Translations under genes and position numbers: made by a program
Notes under the pieces: generated by a model
What the model saw: only the letters and a program-made list of their open reading frames with translations
The model's database searches: none
What the model was told of the DNA's origin: nothing
Part shown: in pieces, positions 33,549 through 41,308 of the stretch
Layout of the letters: each line of letters opens with the position of its first letter
Position numbering within the stretch: position 1 is the first letter of the stretch
Source of the DNA: Bacillota bacterium
GTDB lineage: Bacteria > Bacillota > Clostridia > Monoglobales > Firm-18
Assembly (NCBI GenBank): GCA_023228885.1
Contig: JALOAJ010000020.1
Span: 1 to 44,571 of the forward strand
Direction: 5' to 3'
DNA: 44,571 bases

Positions 33549-35433
33549 AGGATATTCACCAACAAAGAATAAAAAATGTCAAATAAAATTCAAAGATATT
33601 CCTTCTTCTGAACTTTATTCTTTAGAAGATGTTCAGTCACTTCCGGAATATGCCGGCATTCTTGCAGCTGATTCCATTCTGATTGACACTGACGATATGG
33701 AACAATCAAAAATGTTGTTGGATATTGTGGATGCTGAAAATATCAGATGCAAAGTTTTACAGAGCCGGTCAGGAATGCACTTTCTATTCAAGAACAGCAA
33801 GGTGGAAAAGTGCTATACAAATACAAGGCTTGCTTGTGGACTGGTGGCAGATATTAAGTCCGGTTTCAAGAACTGCTATGAGGTTTTGAAAATCGAAGGC
33901 AAGGAAAGAACGGTGCTATATGACATCTTTGAAGATGAAGAATATCAGGAACTTCCAAAGTGGTTGTTCCCGGTAAAATCCGGCACTGAATTTCTTGACA
34001 TGAATGCCGGGGATGGAAGAAATCAAGCCTTGTTCAATTATATATTGACCCTGCAATCAAATGATTTCAGTGTCGAAGAAGCAAGGGAAACGATTGAAAT
34101 AATCAACAAATATGTGCTGAAAGACCCTTTGCCTGATGATGAACTGGCGGTTGTTTTGCGTGATGATTCCTTCAAGAAACCTATTTTCTTCAAGGGGAAC
34201 AACTTCCTACACAATTTATTTGGCAATTATCTGATTTCACAACATAGAATCAAAAAAATTGAAGGTAAACTTCATATATATAAAGACGGTGTTTATATAT
34301 ATGATACCGGTTTGATAGAAAAAAAGATGTTGAAGGATATTCCTACTTTGACGGATGCAAAGCGAAAGGAAGTATTGAAATATATCACTGTAATGTGTGA
34401 AGATGCTGAAATGGCAACACCCAATTTAATTGCATTCCGCAATGGGATATACAATGTTCATACCGGCGAATTGAAGCCATTTTCCCCTGATGTAGTCATT
34501 ACAAATCGTATTCCTTGGGATTATAACCCAAACGCATATTCAGAACTGGCAGACAAGACCCTTGACAAGATAGCCTGTAATGATGAACAGGTCAGAACCA
34601 TTCTTGAAGAATGCATAGGGTCATGCTTCTACCGGTCAAATACCCTTGGGGGTGGCAAGGCATTCATTCTGACAGGTGAAGGTTCAAATGGTAAATCAAC
34701 ATTCATTTCTATGATGCATAGGGTTCTTGGAACAGAAAATATTTCTGCAATGGATTTAAAAAACCTTGGTGACCGATTTGCAAAGGCATCTTTATTTAAA
34801 AAACTGGCAAATATCGGTGATGACATTTCTGATGAATTTATACCTGACCCTTCTTTGTTCAAAAAGATTGTTTCAGGGGATAGAATTCAAGCAGAATTCA
34901 AGGGTCAAGATGCTTTTGAATTCAATCCCTATGTAAAACTAATTTTCAGTGCCAATAACATTCCGAGGATAAAAGACAAGACCGGTGCTGTTTTAAGAAG
35001 ATTGTTGATAGTTCCCTTTAATGCAAAGTTTGCTGATACTGATTCCGATTATGACCCTGAAATCACCTATAAATTACGAGAACAGGAAGTCATGGAATAC
35101 CTGATAAACCTTGGACTGGAAGCATTGAAAAGGGTCTTGGAAAATAAAAAGTTTTCATCCGCTGTCAAGGTTCAAAAAGAAATTGAAGAATATAAGGAAT
35201 TTAATAATCCTGTTATAGGATTCTTCAAAGAGCAAGAGGAAGATTATCTATACAGAGCAACTACAAAGGAAATACATCTTGCCTATTCAGATTATTGCAA
35301 ACAAAACGGTTACTTATCAGAAAGTTCTAATCAATTCGGAAGAACTGTGAAATCAATGTTTGGGGTTGAAAGTATTCCCCGGACTATAAACAAAAAATCC
35401 GTTAGAATGTATGTGAAAATTACAGATAATTGA
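33526..35433 (+). CDS. PrimPol-SF3 helicase replication protein
   Basis: This is a 635-residue initiator-type protein of phage and satellite elements. The N-terminal primase-polymerase-like part (about 25-150) has an acidic ILIDTDD motif near residue 54 and SRSGMHFLF near 83. A D5/PriCT-like linker domain follows, then a superfamily 3 helicase: Walker A GEGSNGKST at about 384-392, Walker B NIGDDISDE near 430, sensor KLIFSANNIP near 474, and an arginine finger region VLRRLLIVPF. A C-terminal winged helix (about 560-635) may bind the origin. ATG 33526 is chosen over GTG 33514, which touches the ribosome site. A candidate origin lies at and just behind its 3' end. Confidence 0.88.
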   Translation: MIRDTFYKGYSPTKNKKCQIKFKDIPSSELYSLEDVQSLPEYAGILAADSILIDTDDMEQSKMLLDIVDAENIRCKVLQSRSGMHFLFKNSKVEKCYTNTRLACGLVADIKSGFKNCYEVLKIEGKERTVLYDIFEDEEYQELPKWLFPVKSGTEFLDMNAGDGRNQALFNYILTLQSNDFSVEEARETIEIINKYVLKDPLPDDELAVVLRDDSFKKPIFFKGNNFLHNLFGNYLISQHRIKKIEGKLHIYKDGVYIYDTGLIEKKMLKDIPTLTDAKRKEVLKYITVMCEDAEMATPNLIAFRNGIYNVHTGELKPFSPDVVITNRIPWDYNPNAYSELADKTLDKIACNDEQVRTILEECIGSCFYRSNTLGGGKAFILTGEGSNGKSTFISMMHRVLGTENISAMDLKNLGDRFAKASLFKKLANIGDDISDEFIPDPSLFKKIVSGDRIQAEFKGQDAFEFNPYVKLIFSANNIPRIKDKTGAVLRRLLIVPFNAKFADTDSDYDPEITYKLREQEVMEYLINLGLEALKRVLENKKFSSAVKVQKEIEEYKEFNNPVIGFFKEQEEDYLYRATTKEIHLAYSDYCKQNGYLSESSNQFGRTVKSMFGVESIPRTINKKSVRMYVKITDN

Positions 35434-35624
35434 TTTTATGTAATTTGTGTAATTCATTCTGTAATTGCAATAACACTTGATATTAAGCGGATGTAATACT
35501 CAAATTACAGAAATTACAGAAATAGTTGACTTCTTATATAATTACTTTTTTTATCTACTACATATTAAGAATATGAAAATATATAAGAATAAGGAAAATC
35601 TGTAATTCAGTAATTTAGTAATTT
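35417..35624. other. Candidate replication origin: TGTAATT iterons around an AT-rich core
   Basis: About ten copies of an 8-base motif related to TGTAATTT are clustered here. Left group: 35417-35425 (reverse), 35439-35446, 35448-35455, 35460-35467, 35492-35499 (imperfect), 35502-35510 and 35511-35519 (reverse). Right group: 35601-35608, 35609-35616, 35617-35624. Between them is an 80-base AT-rich segment bordered by the inverted pair TTCTTATATA (35531-35540) and TATATAAGAA (35580-35589). Position behind the helicase gene and this layout resemble origins of staphylococcal pathogenicity islands. Confidence 0.65.
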
Positions 35625-35693
35625 AGTGCTGCAACACTGAACCATTCAAAAACAAAGAAAGCAGTCAAATCAAAAAATGAAAGGATTGATATT

Positions 35694-36080
35694 ATGATTA
35701 CAAGAGAGCATTTCAGCAATTGCATTAAGGACATCAAGCAGCTTGGAACAATAAAAAGTGTTGCTTGGAATGAAATTATTGATGACCCATATCAATGTTC
35801 TTGGGTTCGTTTTGAAGATGAAAATGGTTTTGTACTGAAACTTCCTTGCACAGATTTTGGAGATTCAGAACCGGAATTCACCTTGATAAACTTAGCTTTG
35901 CAAAAGTTATGGAAACAGACTGGCGAAGATGCTAATGTAAATTGGATTGTTACCCATGAGGATTTTCATAAGATTGTAAATAAAGCACGAGCTTTAAAGC
36001 CTTATAAAGGAAAAAAGCTTGTAAATGAAAATGACATTCTTTATATAACTGGTTGGAAACCACCGGAATATATTTATTGA
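35694..36080 (+). CDS. Hypothetical protein (128 aa)
   Basis: I do not recognise this protein. It is acidic, soluble, without signal or membrane segment; the sequence WVRFEDENGFVLKLPC suggests a small beta sheet, followed by a helix and a lysine-rich stretch near 105-115. A good AAAGG site lies 10 bases before the ATG. It is the first gene after the candidate origin, in the segment where satellites keep accessory or helper-interference genes. Confidence 0.6.
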   Translation: MITREHFSNCIKDIKQLGTIKSVAWNEIIDDPYQCSWVRFEDENGFVLKLPCTDFGDSEPEFTLINLALQKLWKQTGEDANVNWIVTHEDFHKIVNKARALKPYKGKKLVNENDILYITGWKPPEYIY

Positions 36081-36102
36081 TTTGAAAGGAAGGTAGTTAC
36101 TT

Positions 36103-36381
36103 ATGTTAAAAGATGTTTTAAAAGGTCATTCCCCTGATTGTGTACTGAATGTTTGCCTTGTGGCAGATGATATGAATAACCCATGTGCTGAATTTCTATT
36201 CAGCAGTGGAATTGTTAAAGTACCGCTTACCACAGTTTTTGAAACACACTATTGTAATGAATATCTTCGGTCAATGGACACAGGGATTGATGTTGGATTT
36301 GCTACATACGAGCAGTATGCAGAATTGCTTGATATTATATCCAACCGTATTCTTGGAAAGATATGTGCATTATGTAAATAG
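36103..36381 (+). CDS. Hypothetical protein (92 aa)
   Basis: I do not recognise this protein. It is a small mixed alpha/beta chain with six scattered cysteines (C14, C18, C28, C50, C89, C92) in no clear zinc pattern. It starts 22 bases after the previous gene with a strong AAGGAAGG site and is probably cotranscribed with it. Confidence 0.55.
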   Translation: MLKDVLKGHSPDCVLNVCLVADDMNNPCAEFLFSSGIVKVPLTTVFETHYCNEYLRSMDTGIDVGFATYEQYAELLDIISNRILGKICALCK

Positions 36382-36405
36382 TTGCATTTTAAATGATGCA
36401 GTAAT

Positions 36406-36440
36406 TGCCTTCACATGGTCTTTGGTGCTGTGTGAAGGCA
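36406..36440 (+). terminator. Perfect hairpin after the hypothetical genes
   Basis: TGCCTTCACA (36406-36415) and TGTGAAGGCA (36431-36440) form a 10-bp stem, 24 bases after the stop. A T-run is lacking, so it may be a weak terminator or RNA-end protector. Confidence 0.45.
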
Positions 36441-36487
36441 TGAACAGAGTTTAATCTTTATCAATGAATTTAGGGTTTTAAATCCAC

Positions 36488-36501
36488 TTACATATATGTA
36501 A
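36488..36501. promoter_or_regulatory. Perfect 14-bp palindrome
   Basis: TTACATATATGTAA lies immediately before the ribosome site of the next gene. It could be an operator; its binding protein is unknown. Confidence 0.3.
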
Positions 36502-36511
36502 AAAAAAGAGG

Positions 36512-37078
36512 GTGATTTTTATCGGTTTTATAGATGTAAATTTTTTCAAAGAAGTAATTATCAAAGGTAAAGACAATGCAAAAATTGAATGGAACGGTGG
36601 TCAGCAAAGCATATTCTTTTCAAAGATTCAAGTTGGATATGGATTTAAACACTTCATTATTTGCCCTATATGTGGTCAGAATCGTGCCAAATTATATCTT
36701 GAAGGTAATCTGTTCATATGCATTGATTGTTGTTCTGTAAAGCCTTATAACGGTATTCAAAACACAACAAAGGGCGGTGATGCCTATATAGGTTACAAGA
36801 TGGAAAGATTTGCAACTCGTTGTGGTATAGGTAAATTTGAGTATCCCTTTGACTATTTGAAACATCCAAAACCAAAGGGTAAGCACTCTGAAAAGTGGAA
36901 TAGAAATCTGAAAATTATGCAGTCACTTGAAAGCATGAGATTTCAGAGTATATTTTTCAAAAAAATATGGAAATCAAGGACAATCAAAAGTGTTGAAACT
37001 GGTAAAAACAAATACATCCAACATATTTCTTTAAATGAACTAAAAAGATATTTTTTTCCGTTTGATAACGGTGTATGA
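36512..37078 (+). CDS. Zinc-ribbon protein of unknown function (188 aa)
   Basis: A central zinc ribbon is clear: CPICGQ (about 50-55) and CIDCC (about 71-75). The C-terminal half is very basic with long K/R-rich helices, which suggests nucleic-acid binding. No known family is recognised. The start is uncertain: GTG 36512 overlaps the GAGGG site, and the properly spaced in-frame codon is ATC 36521; no in-frame ATG exists until deep in the gene. Confidence 0.6.
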   Translation: MIFIGFIDVNFFKEVIIKGKDNAKIEWNGGQQSIFFSKIQVGYGFKHFIICPICGQNRAKLYLEGNLFICIDCCSVKPYNGIQNTTKGGDAYIGYKMERFATRCGIGKFEYPFDYLKHPKPKGKHSEKWNRNLKIMQSLESMRFQSIFFKKIWKSRTIKSVETGKNKYIQHISLNELKRYFFPFDNGV

Positions 37079-37133
37079 CACGCAAATGACACACAAAACA
37101 ACTGTAAATGCTTATTGTTTAAGGCTTTAACAG

Positions 37134-37148
37134 TTATCAGACTGATAA
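37134..37148. promoter_or_regulatory. Palindrome before the Mor-like gene
   Basis: TTATCAG-A-CTGATAA is a perfect odd palindrome 25 bases before the ATG at 37173. It resembles the two palindromes at 37559-37617 (shared TTATC half), so the Mor-like protein may bind all three. That is an inference. Confidence 0.35.
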
Positions 37149-37172
37149 TTCCAAGAAAGGATGGTGCAAAGA

Positions 37173-37439
37173 ATGGCTTATATTCCCCTTGAAGATATTG
37201 CAAAAGTCATTGGTGAAGATAATGTGCAGCTGCTGATTGATACCTTCACAGGTGATAAAACATATTTTAGAAGGACTTTCATGAATATTCAGAGCAGAAA
37301 CAAGGCAATTATGGATGATTATTATTCCAACAATGCCGACAGAAGAAAACTTGCTAAAAAGTACGGTCTTTCTATTGGAAGGATAGACCAAATCATTAAG
37401 GAAGAAGCTGAACAGAGGATGAACAAGCACAAGATATAG
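37173..37439 (+). CDS. Mor-family transcription activator-like HTH protein
   Basis: This 88-residue protein has an N-terminal dimerisation-like part (IPLEDIAKVIGEDNVQLLIDTF) and a C-terminal helix-turn-helix (about 45-80, NKAIMDDYYSN...RRKLAKKYGLSIGRIDQIIKEE), the pattern of Mor/C-type middle and late gene activators of Mu-like phages. It lies directly upstream of the palindrome-rich region that precedes the tape-measure cassette, so it is the best candidate to switch that cassette on. ATG 37173 is preferred to ATG 37161, which abuts the AAAGG site. Confidence 0.72.
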   Translation: MAYIPLEDIAKVIGEDNVQLLIDTFTGDKTYFRRTFMNIQSRNKAIMDDYYSNNADRRKLAKKYGLSIGRIDQIIKEEAEQRMNKHKI

Positions 37440-37477
37440 CATAACTTTTGACAAAAACTACAACATATAGCGTTTAT

Positions 37478-37540
37478 CAATGAAAATACCCACAATATAT
37501 GGTACAATTATAGTATCAAATGTTGTGGGTATTCTCATTG
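37478..37540 (+). promoter_or_regulatory. 18-bp inverted repeat ahead of the tape-measure cassette
   Basis: Arms 37478-37495 and 37523-37540 pair with a single mismatch (core AATACCCACAA / TTGTGGGTATT) around a 27-base centre with -10-like motifs (TACAAT). The right arm is followed by TTTTAT, so as RNA it could terminate transcription; as DNA it could be a large operator. Confidence 0.55.
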
Positions 37541-37558
37541 TTTTATACCAATTGAAAC

Positions 37559-37617
37559 CTGTTATGATAACAGTTGCCGGTGTTCATCCTTTCTTCCTGC
37601 ATCTGTTATCATGACAA
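37559..37617. promoter_or_regulatory. Pair of related palindromes ahead of the tape-measure cassette
   Basis: CTGTTAT-G-ATAACAG (37559-37573) is a perfect 15-base palindrome. CTGTTATCATGACAA (37603-37617) is a weaker copy with its centre 44 bases away, about four helical turns. Both lie before the ribosome site of the gene at 37647 and look like binding sites for one dimeric regulator. Confidence 0.5.
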
Positions 37618-37646
37618 ATAAAATTAACTAAAAAGGAGTATTGAAA

Positions 37647-38309
37647 ATGTTTACAAAGTTGAAATCCATTATTGTAAATCATGCCAAACAAATTGAGGGA
37701 ATGAAAATTGATTTGGCAGAAGCAAGGGAAAAATTAAGAAAAAACAATCAATATGCAGCTGCTTTCAAGGATTCGGAATATGCAATTGCAAAAGAAAAAT
37801 ATGATGCAGACCGCCTTGAACAAATTGCAAAAAGTAAAGAAGAAATGAATTCGGTATTCGCAGAAATCTATGAAAAACTTGAAGATTCCATTACTGCTGA
37901 AATTGGTCAGGAAACCATTTCTGAACTACAAATGTTATCTAACATGAAAGTTTCTGAATTTGAAGTAAATGCTTATGCCAAGAAATATGCCGGAAAATAT
38001 AAGGCATTAAGACTTCTCAATAAGGTCGCTGAAAACAGTGGTATACCATTTACCTATGTCACTGATGATGATATTGTGAATGATTTGAATAGTCTGAAAG
38101 CTAAGGTTATCAGGTTCTTCAATGCTTATGATGGCATCATGACTGATGATTATATCAGTAGATATGTTCTTATGAATTCGGATGGCTCTATTAGCAAAGA
38201 AGAAGAAAACTTGTTTTTTCTGATTGAATCGGAATTTAATGATTTTATGAATCCGTTTGTTGGTGTAAAGTCATATATAAATCTCAATGGTGCTTCCAAT
38301 GCAAGATAA
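37647..38309 (+). CDS. Coiled-coil protein of the tape-measure cassette
   Basis: This 220-residue protein has long charged helices over its first 90 residues (a clear coiled coil, rich in K, E and A), then a mixed helical C-terminal part. No family is recognised. Position suggests a tail-assembly or scaffold role: it overlaps a small frame by 11 bases, and the tape measure follows. In full phages two overlapping assembly-chaperone genes precede the tape measure. ATG 37647 follows AAGGAG by 8 bases; TTG 37641 is too close. Confidence 0.6.
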   Translation: MFTKLKSIIVNHAKQIEGMKIDLAEAREKLRKNNQYAAAFKDSEYAIAKEKYDADRLEQIAKSKEEMNSVFAEIYEKLEDSITAEIGQETISELQMLSNMKVSEFEVNAYAKKYAGKYKALRLLNKVAENSGIPFTYVTDDDIVNDLNSLKAKVIRFFNAYDGIMTDDYISRYVLMNSDGSISKEEENLFFLIESEFNDFMNPFVGVKSYINLNGASNAR

Positions 38310-38445
38310 GTATGGTGGGGTCAGCTTCAAAGACTTCATGAACATGACCGAAACAGCAAGACTTCAATTACTGAAAAGCAATCCGAAACTATATCAAATT
38401 CTATACAAGCAAAGGTTGCTTTATAACAAAGGGGTAAATAAATAA
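38299..38445 (+). CDS. Small tail-chaperone-like protein (48 aa)
   Basis: This small frame overlaps the end of the previous gene by 11 bases in the +1 frame and is missed by usual length cut-offs. The sequence has a segment like the short C-terminal parts of tail-assembly chaperones (SFKDFMNMTETARLQLLK, then NPKLYQIL). It may be translated by re-initiation or joined to the upstream protein by frameshift; I see no strong slippery site. An in-frame ATG at 38287 is an alternative start. Confidence 0.5.
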   Translation: MQDKYGGVSFKDFMNMTETARLQLLKSNPKLYQILYKQRLLYNKGVNK

Positions 38446-38467
38446 TTATCAGAAAGGGTGATTCAGA

Positions 38468-38557
38468 ATGGGATTATTTCTTCTCGGTGTCTTCGTTGGT
38501 GCTGTCGGTTTGATAGTAGCAGCAGAAGTATATATGCACCGTAAAAAACACAAATAA
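38468..38557 (+). CDS. Very small membrane protein (29 aa)
   Basis: One membrane helix (MGLFLLGVFVGAVGLIVAAE) followed by a basic tail (HRKKHK). AAAGGG lies about 10 bases before the ATG. It lies between the chaperone-like frame and the tape measure. Function unknown; a holin-like or membrane-anchor role is possible but unproven. Confidence 0.5.
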   Translation: MGLFLLGVFVGAVGLIVAAEVYMHRKKHK

Positions 38558-38600
38558 CAATTATTTTTAAAATTAACAGAAAGGGGGGTAAAAAAAGCAA

Positions 38601-41084
38601 ATGGAACTATTCAAGTTATTTGGAACAATTGCAGTTGATAATGCCGAAGCAAACAGAAGCATTGATGATACCGGTGATAAAGCTAAATCAGCAGGGAAAG
38701 ACTTGGGTGAATTAGCTGATGAAGGTGAAAAGTCAGAAAGTAAACTTGGAAAGGCTCTTTCAAAAATGGCATCAGTAGCAGCAGCAGTTGGAAAGGCTAT
38801 TGGTGTAGGTCTTGCGGTTGCAGGCGCAGCAGTTATCAAAATCGGAAAAGATGCAATTGCTTCTTATGCTGACTATGAACAGTTGGTTGGTGGTGTAGAA
38901 ACCCTTTTTAAAGGCAGTGCCGATACTGTAATCAAGAATGCTGCAAACGCTTATAAAACAGCAGGGATGTCAGCAAATGAATACATGGAAACGGTGACAG
39001 GCTTTTCAGCATCCCTACTTCAAAGTGTGGGTAATGACACCGTTGCAGCTGCTGAAAAAGCGGATATGGCAATCACTGATATGGCAGATAACGCAAACAA
39101 AATGGGAACATCAATGGAAACCATTCAGAATGCTTATCAGGGGTTTGCAAAACAAAACTATACCATGTTGGATAACCTGAAACTTGGTTATGGTGGCACA
39201 AAAGAAGAAATGGAAAGACTTCTTGCGGATGCTGAAAAAATATCCGGTATCAAGTATGATGTTTCTTCTTATGCTGACATAGTTGATGCAATCCATGTTG
39301 TTCAGACTGAAATGGGCATCACTGGTACAACTGCACTGGAAGCAAGTACAACCATCCAAGGTTCACTTTCTTCCATGAAGGGTGCTTGGCAAAACCTTTT
39401 GACCGGTCTGACAGATGAAAGTCAGGACTTTGATGCACTGATAAACAATTTGTTTGACAGTATTGTGACCGTAGGTGACAACCTGATTCCAAGAATCAGT
39501 GTTGTGCTTGATGGTATTGCAAACTTGATGACAACCCTTGCCCCAAAGATAATGGAAAAAATACCTGAAATATTGTCAACATTGCTTCCGGCGGTCATCA
39601 ATGGTGCCACTGCCTTGTTGAATTCCCTTGTTGGGATTTTACCACAATTATCAGGAATGCTAATGGATATTCTTCCGGATTTAATTGATGCTGTGATTGA
39701 AGTTTTCATAGCATTAACAGATGCCTTGATAACTTCACTTCCGGTTGTATTACCGGCTTTGATTGATGGTATCATTCAATTAGTTGTTGGAATTGTGCAA
39801 GCATTACCAAGAATCATGCAGACCCTTATTGAAAAACTGCCTGAAATCATCATCAATATAGTTGATGCCTTAATGAACAATTTACCAATATTGATTGATG
39901 GATGTGTTCAGTTGGCTATTGGCATAGTCCGGGCATTACCGCAAATCATGCTTGCCCTGATTGAAGCATTACCAACTGTTTTACAAAGCATAATTGACGG
40001 ACTGTTGCAAGCATTACCACAATTCATCACCGGTATAGTACAAATTCTTGGTGAAGTCGGAAATGCAATGTGGACTTATTACAGCACCTTGTTCAATATG
40101 GTTTGGGATGGAATTAAAGCTATATTTGCACCGGTCGGTGACTTTTTCGGTAGACTTTGGGAAGGAATTAAGGCTATCTTTCAACCAGTTATTGATTTCT
40201 TCAAGGGTATCTTTGAAGGGGTTGTCAATATCTTTCACATGGTTGTTGACCCTTGGATTGAAATAGTAAAAAGAGCATTTGAAGGTATAAAGAACTTTAT
40301 TTCAGATATATGGAACAGTATCAGCGAAGCATTCAGTGCAGCTTGGGAAGCAATAAAAACTGTTTTCGCACCTGTTACAGATTTCTTTGCCGGTATATGG
40401 TCAGGCATTCAAAACGCATTCAGCAAGGTTACTGACTGGTTCAAGAACATATTCAGCAATGCATGGAATGCGGTCAAGAATGTATTCAGCACTGGGGGAA
40501 AGATATTTGACGGTATAAAAGACGGTATTGCAAATGTATTCAAAACAGTGGTCAATGGCATCATCAACGGTATAAACAAGGTTATTTCAGTTCCGTTCAA
40601 TGCCATAAACAAAATGCTTGCTAAAATTCGTGATATTAGTATTCTTGGGGTTTCACCGTTCAGTTGGATAAAAACATTTAATGTTCCGCAGATTCCGACA
40701 ATGGCAACCGGTGGTGTATTGAAAAAAGGACAAACCGGTTATCTTGAAGGTGATGGTGATGAAGCAGTTGTTCCCCTTGAAAAGAATACCGGATGGATTA
40801 AAACAGTTGCTGAAAAAATTAATGAATTCTCACTTGAAGCCAAAACTGACCTTGAAGGCATTATTCCTGCACAATCATTGGAAGTGCAACATCAGCAAAC
40901 ATCAGCAATGTATCAATTAAATGAAAAGGTTGATAGACTGCTTGATATACTTGCTGAATACTTCCCCGGATTCGCTGAAAACATGAATCATAGCATTGTT
41001 CTTGATGATGGAACACTGGTGGCAAAATTGACACCTAAAATTGATAGAGAACTTGGCTTGATTCTTAAAAGAAAGGAAAGGTGA
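38601..41084 (+). CDS. Phage tail tape-measure protein
   Basis: This is a complete 827-residue tape measure. Order: start MELFKLFGTIAVDNAEANRS and a charged helix region (1-60); Ala/Gly-rich hydrophobic segment (61-85); the conserved tape-measure domain with the YEQLVGGVETLF motif (about 93-265); a long hydrophobic repeat region with recurring LP-I-I units (about 300-500); Trp/Phe-rich repeats of the type IFAPVTDFFAGIW (about 505-650); and the C-terminal ATGGVLKKGQTGYLEGDGDEAVVPLEKN motif typical of Gram-positive siphophages. At 0.15 nm per residue it would set a tail of about 124 nm. No tail tube, terminator or baseplate gene lies nearby. Confidence 0.93.
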   Translation: MELFKLFGTIAVDNAEANRSIDDTGDKAKSAGKDLGELADEGEKSESKLGKALSKMASVAAAVGKAIGVGLAVAGAAVIKIGKDAIASYADYEQLVGGVETLFKGSADTVIKNAANAYKTAGMSANEYMETVTGFSASLLQSVGNDTVAAAEKADMAITDMADNANKMGTSMETIQNAYQGFAKQNYTMLDNLKLGYGGTKEEMERLLADAEKISGIKYDVSSYADIVDAIHVVQTEMGITGTTALEASTTIQGSLSSMKGAWQNLLTGLTDESQDFDALINNLFDSIVTVGDNLIPRISVVLDGIANLMTTLAPKIMEKIPEILSTLLPAVINGATALLNSLVGILPQLSGMLMDILPDLIDAVIEVFIALTDALITSLPVVLPALIDGIIQLVVGIVQALPRIMQTLIEKLPEIIINIVDALMNNLPILIDGCVQLAIGIVRALPQIMLALIEALPTVLQSIIDGLLQALPQFITGIVQILGEVGNAMWTYYSTLFNMVWDGIKAIFAPVGDFFGRLWEGIKAIFQPVIDFFKGIFEGVVNIFHMVVDPWIEIVKRAFEGIKNFISDIWNSISEAFSAAWEAIKTVFAPVTDFFAGIWSGIQNAFSKVTDWFKNIFSNAWNAVKNVFSTGGKIFDGIKDGIANVFKTVVNGIINGINKVISVPFNAINKMLAKIRDISILGVSPFSWIKTFNVPQIPTMATGGVLKKGQTGYLEGDGDEAVVPLEKNTGWIKTVAEKINEFSLEAKTDLEGIIPAQSLEVQHQQTSAMYQLNEKVDRLLDILAEYFPGFAENMNHSIVLDDGTLVAKLTPKIDRELGLILKRKER

Positions 41085-41089
41085 TATAG

Positions 41090-41242
41090 ATGAATTTAGG
41101 TTGGATAGTAGCAATTATCATTTTCATTGCTTGGATGGTGTCAATGTATGGTGCAGGCAAAGCAAATTTAGAATTGCAATCTATGATGAATAAAATCATG
41201 TTGAAGTACCACATTAACAAGGAAGACATTGAAAAATTCTGA
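41090..41242 (+). CDS. Small membrane protein after the tape measure (50 aa)
   Basis: An N-terminal membrane helix (NLGWIVAIIIFIAWMVSMY) is followed by a charged helix. AAAGG is placed well before ATG 41090, five bases after the tape-measure stop, so it belongs to the same cassette. No family is recognised. Confidence 0.6.
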   Translation: MNLGWIVAIIIFIAWMVSMYGAGKANLELQSMMNKIMLKYHINKEDIEKF

Positions 41243-41246
41243 ACAG

Positions 41247-41282
41247 AAGCTGCACTGTATTGAACACTATGCAGTGCAGCTT
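41247..41282 (+). terminator. Hairpin closing the tape-measure cassette
   Basis: AAGCTGCACTG (41247-41257) pairs perfectly with CAGTGCAGCTT (41272-41282), followed by ATTTCATAT. It separates the cassette from the sigma-like gene. Confidence 0.6.
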
Positions 41283-41308
41283 ATTTCATATAAAAGGCGG
41301 TGAAGCTG

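Noticed and set aside
36185..36454. An 89-codon plus-strand frame overlapping the 92-aa hypothetical gene
   Set aside because: It has no ribosome site, overlaps a better-supported gene almost fully and has low-complexity translation.
35694..37078. An anti-phage defence or toxin-antitoxin module in the three unknown genes
   Set aside because: No nuclease, kinase, TIR, NTPase or toxin-antitoxin pattern is visible; only a zinc ribbon in one. The idea is possible but unsupported.
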